Below, piece by piece: positions 57,801 to 64,000 of a stretch of 64,000 nt of DNA. Numbering within the stretch: position 1 is the stretch's first letter; each line of letters opens with the position of its first letter. The notes under the pieces are model-generated. The model was not told where the DNA came from. It saw only the letters and a program-made list of their open reading frames with translations, and made no database searches. Source of the stretch: Patiria miniata (lineage: Eukaryota > Echinodermata > Asteroidea > Valvatida > Asterinidae); the NCBI RefSeq assembly GCF_015706575.1, contig NW_024037065.1, positions 930,001 through 994,000 on the forward strand. Direction: 5' to 3'. A program made the position numbers and the translations under genes.

Positions 57801-59830
57801 CAATGGAATTCAGCTGAAAATAGCGGTAGTTTATTTATTATCTTATGCAAGAACAGCAAAACGGCAAGAAAAGCAAAGATGAAGGAACGAAAACCACACA
57901 TGCAGACAAAACTAAATGTGGCTTTTGGTTTCCATTTCAGCGTTGTCTGAAGATCTCCTTTTAAATATTGCATGTAAACTATAGTTACTTAAGTCATTAT
58001 GATCCAGTCTCCGACGAAGAATGGCCGGAACCGTCCCAGAAAGGGTTTGGAAATCAGCAGTACCGCTTCCCCATTTAACCGTCACGGTACCGCTGACTAA
58101 CGGTATAGTTTTTTTTTAATGTGTAAAAGGATGCTTATTTTATAAGTTTCTTATTTAATTCTAGGACATTCTTACAGGAGAAAGCATCATTCCAATATTT
58201 TCGGCCTTAATTACTTCTCCCTTAAATTAACAGATGACAAACCTCCGCTTCCCAAATGCTAGATGAATCCCGGAAAGAATATATAGATTTCCCGGACAAT
58301 CTTGGCAAAAATGTGCATTTTAATTGGTTTTATTTTCTTAATTTAATTGGTTTTATTTTCGCAATAACTATTGCATTTGATTTCATTTTGGATCATTAAT
58401 GTGCATAATGTTTCATGATTACAAAAACGTGATAAGGCTCTCGGTTTGACGTATGTGGTGCCGATTATTACTGTAAAGTTTCAGGTTCGCATTGGTGCGG
58501 AACGCTTCGTGGAAGGCGGATGGACGCGGGGATTTATGAAGACTGTAATAAGACAAATGGAATACAAATATAACGTTCGCCAAATCCTTTTGATATTTTT
58601 TCAATCTCCCAGTCATACGTCTCTCCTCCTCAACAGCTAAATCCCAACCCCTGTTCTTTCTTAATAACTTCCACTTTATTCCAATTAATATTATTATTTT
58701 CGGGTTCTAACGCATGCGCGTATACGCGTTCACGCATACACGCACGCACACAGCTCTGCATGTGACATATATAGTTTCACATTGCACAAACGTGCAATCC
58801 AATTCTCATATAAAAATCATGATACAACTTCGATCGAGTCAAATATCAGTATTTAAGCAAAATCGATTATTAATGTGTTTGTTCTTATATACACAAAGGT
58901 CATGTGAAATGTAGGTAAATTAATAAAAAATATATAAATCTGCATGTATCTCCCTCTTGCAGCCATTATGTTCAGGGCTATGTGAACTGTGACACTTGGC
59001 AATATGATGCGATTGTGGCAAATGACGATTGTCTTCAGCTTAAGTTTTAAATATGATTTCTTACAATAGTTGGTATGTTTTTCAAAAGACTGCACCGCTT
59101 GGTTTAGTTCAAGCATCATGAGTATTCCAATTTAATCATTCAGTCGAACATTCCTGATAGGTTACTTTTGTTAACTCATAAATAATGCAAAGCTCGACCA
59201 AGCATACGTTACTGCGCGGGAAATCTGCTAAATACTTAGCGAAATAGATTGATCATAAACTAAAAGGAACACAGCATTGCAGATGTGCATTCCATTTCGA
59301 GCTAAAATGAAATGTCAATATACTAAATTCTGTGTACATTCGGGAAATCGTAAAATTATTTTTTTACGACTACATACACCTTCATAAAAATAGAAATATC
59401 ATTTGCTAAAGAGGAACAGGGATTTCGAACGTACATTGTATTTCGCACGAAAACGAATGTTTCTGTTACTTTTACTTTAAGACCAATACGAAAAATAATA
59501 TTAATAAATAAAATTCACACCCTGCAATACTCATAACTGTCAAAAGAATCACAATATCTGCGCTACTTTACAGTTTGGTCAACTATATCCGAATGTAGTA
59601 TTTCACTAATATAAATATTTACTTATTTATAATAATAATAGCTTAGTATTAATACACACAGAAATAGAGATAATCCAACAAAAACACATCAAAACAGAAG
59701 CAGATCATATCCATACACTGAAAATGCCATACAACCACCTTTAGACCAACAACTACTCTTAGACCACATTTGAACGTACTCAACAGGTGAACAAGTGGAA
59801 GAAGGTGCATCCTGAAAACCACCTTTAGAG
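51870..59830. other. Gene-poor region
   Basis: No exon chain could be supported. Contents are poly-G/C tracts (52688-52752, 57256-57272, 57480), CpG-bearing DNA at 54240-54400 and 55100-55250 that could hold promoters, a hairpin GTTCTTGC...GCAAGAAC at 56236-56260, and repeated CTTAGACCA words (55700-56310 and 59738-59770). The ORF at 56032-56229 is unrecognised and lysine-rich. Confidence 0.4.
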
Positions 59831-59837
59831 CAGTTTA

Positions 59838-60462
59838 AGAGGAGATGGTGGGATGGATGGGGTGGGGCAGATGGGTAGGATGATAGGGTGGGTATGAAGA
59901 GTAGGATGATGGGGTGGGGTAATGGGCAGGATGATGGGGTGGGTATGAAGAGTTGGATGATGGGGTGGGGTGGATGGGGTAATGGGCAGGATGATGGGGT
60001 GGGTTTGAAGGGTAGGATGATGGGGTGGGGTGGATGGGGTGGGGTAATGGGCAGGACAATGGGGTGGGTATGAGAGTAGGATGATAGAGTGGGGTGGAAA
60101 GGGGTGGGGTAATGGGCAGGATAATGGGTTGGGGAAGGAGGGTAGAATGATAGGGTGGGATGGATGGGTTGGGGAAATTGGCAGGATGATGGGGTGGGTT
60201 TGAAGGGTATGATGATGGGGTGGGTGGATGGGGTTGGGTAATGGGCAGGATAATGGGGTGGGTATGAAGAGTAAGATGAGGGGGGGGGGTAGATGAGTGG
60301 GGTAAATGGGTGGGTTTGGTGGGCAGGGTAGATGGGGTGGGGTAAATGGGCACGATGATTGGGGTGGGTTGATGATAGGATGATGAGGTGGCGTGGATGT
60401 GGTGGGGAGACGGGCAGGACGGCTGGGTGGAGATGATGCGGTGGGGATAGATGGGGTGGTGG
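59838..60462 (+). repeat. G-rich minisatellite (GGATGATGGGGTGGGTATGA type)
   Basis: Irregular units of about 50-65 bp combine GGGGTGGG, TAATGGGCAGGATGA and GAAGAGTAGGATGA. The minus strand reads as a long Pro/His/Ser ORF (60353-59835), but that is a consequence of the repeat. The strong purine bias could allow triplex or G-quadruplex formation. Confidence 0.85.
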
Positions 60463-60465
60463 GTT

Positions 60466-60660
60466 ACCCTACCCCATCCATCTCACCACCTCATCCTACT
60501 CTTCTTTCCCACCCCATTATCCTCCCCATCTACTAAACCCCATCCATCCCACCAACTCCTACCCTTCTTTCCCACCCCATTATCCTACCCATCTACCTCA
60601 CCCCATCCACCCCATCCCTCATCCTCACCATCTCAGCCCATCATCCCATCGCATCAACCC
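60466..60660 (+). repeat. C-rich mirror of the minisatellite
   Basis: From 60466 the same words occur in reverse complement (CCCTACCCCATCCATC, TCTTTCCCACCCCATTATCC). The strand bias therefore flips within about 5 bases around 60464, making a large inverted repeat. Confidence 0.8.
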
Positions 60661-60874
60661 AACCCATTCCCCGTTCCTTCAAAGGGATGGTGCAGTACAT
60701 GCATGAACTCTGTGTAAGCTTCCAAGAACAAGTGCCAGTGTGCTGTAAGATTGAAAATCCATCTACTGCGTGTACACGGCAGTTCCACATGCATAGCGCG
60801 TACACACAAAAAGGTTCTGTAATGCGTTAGTGCTGTATTTGTGAACCCCAATGATGCCGGTGACGTCACACAAC

Positions 60875-60979
60875 ATGGCGCCGTCCACATACAGAAAAAA
60901 CATCGATGTTTCGTCCCAAATAATGTCAAAATTAGACACTTTAGAAATATGTTTTATTACCATAAATGACAGGCAATGA
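60875..60979 (+). CDS. Possible small ORF, 34 codons
   Basis: It begins ACAACATGGCGCCG just after a TGACGTCA (CRE-like) word and reads MAPSTYRKNIDVSSQIMSKL, then DTLEICFITINDRQ. Start context and the nearby promoter-like element are good, but there is no homology I recognise. It may be the 5' exon of a gene. Confidence 0.2.
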   Translation: MAPSTYRKNIDVSSQIMSKLDTLEICFITINDRQ

Positions 60980-63497
60980 CGCGATATGATGTTTTCTTTA
61001 GGAAATAAATGAGAAAGGGGTATAATTTATATGCTAAGGTGTGTTTTAGGGGAATATTCGCCACATTTCTGCAATGCGGGATGAATTTATTCGCGTATCG
61101 AAGACTTTTAAAAGCCTTCAATAAAAGCGAAACGTAGTTTGTCAGAAGAAATCTTTATGTTGATACCATTATTCAGTTATGAAAATAGCCAAATCATACT
61201 TTTTCTTGGTCGGGTCGACATTTTAAAATAAAATATAGACGTTGGAAGTCAGACTACAATTCCAAAGCTTCGCTGAGAATTCGGGCTGCTGCATCGCTGG
61301 TTTACGATCTAGTATCCCACTAATACATGCAAACTGGCGCGCGGGTACCAACTGGCCTAGCGCCGCGTGTGTTGTGTACACAAAAGCGCCGTACAACGTG
61401 TACACATGTACATTGTACATGTACATGTGTACGTACGTAAAACCATCGCATTCGGGACGATCGCAAGACATTAAAAACAAAATGCATAAAATGCGAAAAA
61501 GATTACATAGAAATAAAGAACCATCTATATATGTCTTTAAATGAAAACACTCACTGTGGACAAAAAAACACACAATCCGAAATTCACAAATGTTTAGTGT
61601 ACAGTGAGTGAGTGTTGTACAGCATATTAAAGCAGCTAGCACAATCCAAAACCAAGCATGAATTTGCCATCAGTATAGCTAGACACTCTATCCTCTTAAT
61701 TTTCTGGGGGAAGTTGCTGACAATTAATTGGATCTATAGCTTAAACAAAACAATAACAAATAGGTTTTTGTTTGGCAATAAACGCATTCTTTATTTCACA
61801 ACCAATCCATATCATTTAAAAAAAAATTGTTTCATTTACAGAAGTGAAACTTCACAACAGCCATATTTTACAAGTAAATAAAGTGCACATGTAATGCAGG
61901 CATGAACTCAACTAGTGAAATCAGGTTTGGCAAGTTATAAAACTATGAAAAGTCTGAAAAATTAAGTAGGGTAGTTGCAGTTGATTCAAGAAAGGGATTC
62001 AAAAATTCAACTTTATGAAAGGGCAAATGGATTTAAGCATACCCTCACACCTGAAGACAGTAAAGGTTTTTTATATTTATTTATTATTAATATTTTGTTG
62101 GAGAAAGGAGCTTGCACTGCAGTTTAACTGCACTATTTCATAAGTGGTGGTGATGGCAATTTCAGGTTTCAAATTTTCGCTTAGTTAAAATTTCACATAC
62201 GTACGTGTACACGTACCTGGATGACCTGCACCCGCAGATTTACAAAGCACTACATCGCTTCACAATTTGATGCAAACACAGTCCACTGTGAAGTTCTTTT
62301 CCAGTGTGAATGCATCATACATCGTAAATTTTGTTAAATATTTAAGAAAAGTTTTCACAAGTACAATCGACGACTCTTTGTTGACTTTTCGACGACTATT
62401 TACTGTTCTTTGAATAAATACATAACATGAAAATACATGAACATGTACATGTAGTCACCTTTTGTCCTTTGAATACACTACGACGTGTCGCACTTACAGC
62501 ATATTTTGTGAAATGAATCACAGGATGCGTCATCCTAGGTGTGAAGGTCATTGTTCCCTTATACACCCCAGCCACACGATGGCGCCCTTTCCTCCAGTCC
62601 CATCACTTGAGGGCGCTGTTCGACTTACACAGGAACAGCAAGATCAAATACCATGCTGCTTGCATTCCCGACACCTTTGTTTTAGTTCAAGCATTTCTAG
62701 ATTTTAAGACCTACAGCTGATAGTTTTTACAACCTTTGAGAAGTTAGACCCTCCTGAGATGTATTTTTAAACCTTTTAATTTGACTCCCAAGAACCACAG
62801 TAATGTAAGTGATTTTCTAGTGATTTTCTGAACCAAGAAATCTGACTTTCTTTTATTACATATACGTACATGTAATTTTGCCTTAATTCACTCAAGTATT
62901 TAGAACTTTTGACTACTCATGGATACTTCAAGTGATATTTTAGACACCTAGAGCCTTTGTTTGATTAATAAGTCATTAGATTTTCTTGTGCCTGAGATAA
63001 TTTTCTTATATTTCTCTACCACATTGATAGGGTTTTTTGATGTTAAGCTATCGCTACATTTAACCTTAGAATGAGAAGTTGCTGAACGTTACTCTGTACA
63101 TGTAGTGGGGATTACAGCCCGTATTCACTATTTGAGTGTTTTTTAGATTGTCTTTCCCAGTTTATCTCTGTTTACTTCATGTAGACCGAACTTTACAGTA
63201 TTTTCCTCGAACCTGTTCATGTTTTGGACTCTTGCCAGATATTTAGTAGTTTTGTATCGTTTTTATCTTGTTAACAGTTCACCGCGCATTTAAGATCAAG
63301 TGGAATCTGAAGCCCTGACCTTCGGCCATTTTGCATTCTTAATCGTGGTTGACACTAGCTGGTGGAGTTTATGTTATCGCCTCCCCGGGGTTACACCTAA
63401 TACCGAAACCAGTACAGTGAAATTACTGTGAAGAACAAGCTACAAATTACTCCTCAGTAATTCCCGTTCGTCACAAGGCACATTCTCAATCCCCATC
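60980..63497. other. No gene seen
   Basis: AT-rich sequence with GTACATGTACA-type palindromes (61404-61432) and one block with GAGGGCGCTGTTCG (62610). The last 1 kb could be the LTR and leader of the element starting at 63498, but LTR ends were not resolved. Confidence 0.35.
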
Positions 63498-64000
63498 ATG
63501 GCAGATGCCCTCGAAACTGACCTCGTTTCCCCTGAACCTGAAACCCGACACCAGGACCCACTCATGGAGGACTTACATGTTCATGATCGACCCCAGAGGG
63601 AAAGACACCCTACAGCTAAAGCTCTGTACAATAACATCATCACAACCGAGAAAACCCTGCATCAGAACTGGAGAAAAACCTCACAAAATCTCAAAAGCCT
63701 CAGTGATGCCCCCGAAGAACAAGCCGTCATTCTTCACAACCTTTCCAGTGCACGGTCTGCACTGCAATCGTATACTGAGTTGTGGTCTAAGCTGGATCAA
63801 CTGTATAGAGAGGATCAGACAGGTGAATTCATAGAGGACGCTCTCCGTATGAAAATGACTTTCCTCGAGAATGCCAGCTATGCAAACTGCATTATTTCCC
63901 AGGGAGCCAACAGATTGTACCAAATAGCCCTCGAGACTCAGTCTAGCTTTTCTAGACTTCCTAGTACTTCCGGACGATCACAGAAGTCAACATCTTCATC
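63498..64000 (+). mobile_element. LTR-retrotransposon-like gag start, cut by the window edge
   Basis: An ATG at 63498 (CATCATGGCAG) opens a frame that runs to the window edge (at least 167 codons). It begins MADALETDLVSPEPETRHQD and then shows long helical stretches (TTEKTLHQNWRKTSQNLKSL, ALRMKMTFLENASYANCIIS) and a Ser-rich segment. Composition and layout resemble the N-terminal gag region of BEL/Pao-type elements; a Gypsy-type or another ORF1 is possible. The visible part looks whole. Age cannot be judged without its LTR pair. Confidence 0.4.

Noticed and set aside
59835-60353. 172-codon Pro/His/Ser-rich ORF on minus
   Set aside because: It is the translation of the G-rich minisatellite; all its residues follow from the repeated word.

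Overview
The window is repeat-rich, AT-rich animal DNA. Coding sequence lies in short exons with GT-AG introns, TACATGTA-type words are everywhere, and long homopolymers, foldback elements and minisatellites are common. This suggests a marine invertebrate, perhaps an echinoderm, hemichordate or amphioxus; the species cannot be fixed from the sequence alone. No CRISPR array, rRNA or canonical tRNA gene was seen.

Layout. (1) 1-6339: the right part of an autonomous Harbinger DNA transposon. It carries a two-exon DDE transposase on + (left end cut by the window) and, convergent to it, a complete four-exon Myb/SANT-like partner gene on -. It ends in a GGCTGTGTCCGA-type terminus followed by TAA. 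(2) 6343-19000: mostly non-coding, with a 1.27 kb giant palindromic element (12440-13704, TA duplications) and a 3.2 kb element (about 14220-17397) marked by TTTTCACGAAGTGGCGAATCC words. (3) 20469-28983: an 8.5 kb DNA transposon with 24-bp inverted termini, ATAT target duplications and a subterminal array of CACGAAGTGAC boxes. It holds one damaged multi-exon gene of a DUF7869-like family that is probably its transposase. I regard this element as the best candidate for a poorly described system.

(4) 31293-43977 on -: a gene of at least nine exons, assembled by exact splice-phase agreement, that encodes two zinc fingers, a tyrosine-recombinase domain with its R...K...R...H...Y residues kept, and a Myb-like C-terminal region. 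A paralogue (51434-47017, -) lies upstream and is phase-compatible with a CXC cysteine-rich tail (46285-45666). A 75-bp minisatellite of about 16 units sits in an intron (39813-41045). (5) Many foldback elements, several with unrelated arms around one shared loop core, GGCGAAGCCG. (6) 52-63 kb: gene-poor, with G-rich and C-rich minisatellites mirrored about 60465. The right edge enters an LTR-retrotransposon-like gag reading frame (63498 to the edge).

The genes belong to three mobile or recombinase systems: Harbinger (transposase plus Myb partner), the CACGAAGTG/DUF7869 transposon, and the zinc-finger/tyrosine-recombinase family, which may be Crypton-like or domesticated. No ordinary housekeeping gene was recognised with confidence.
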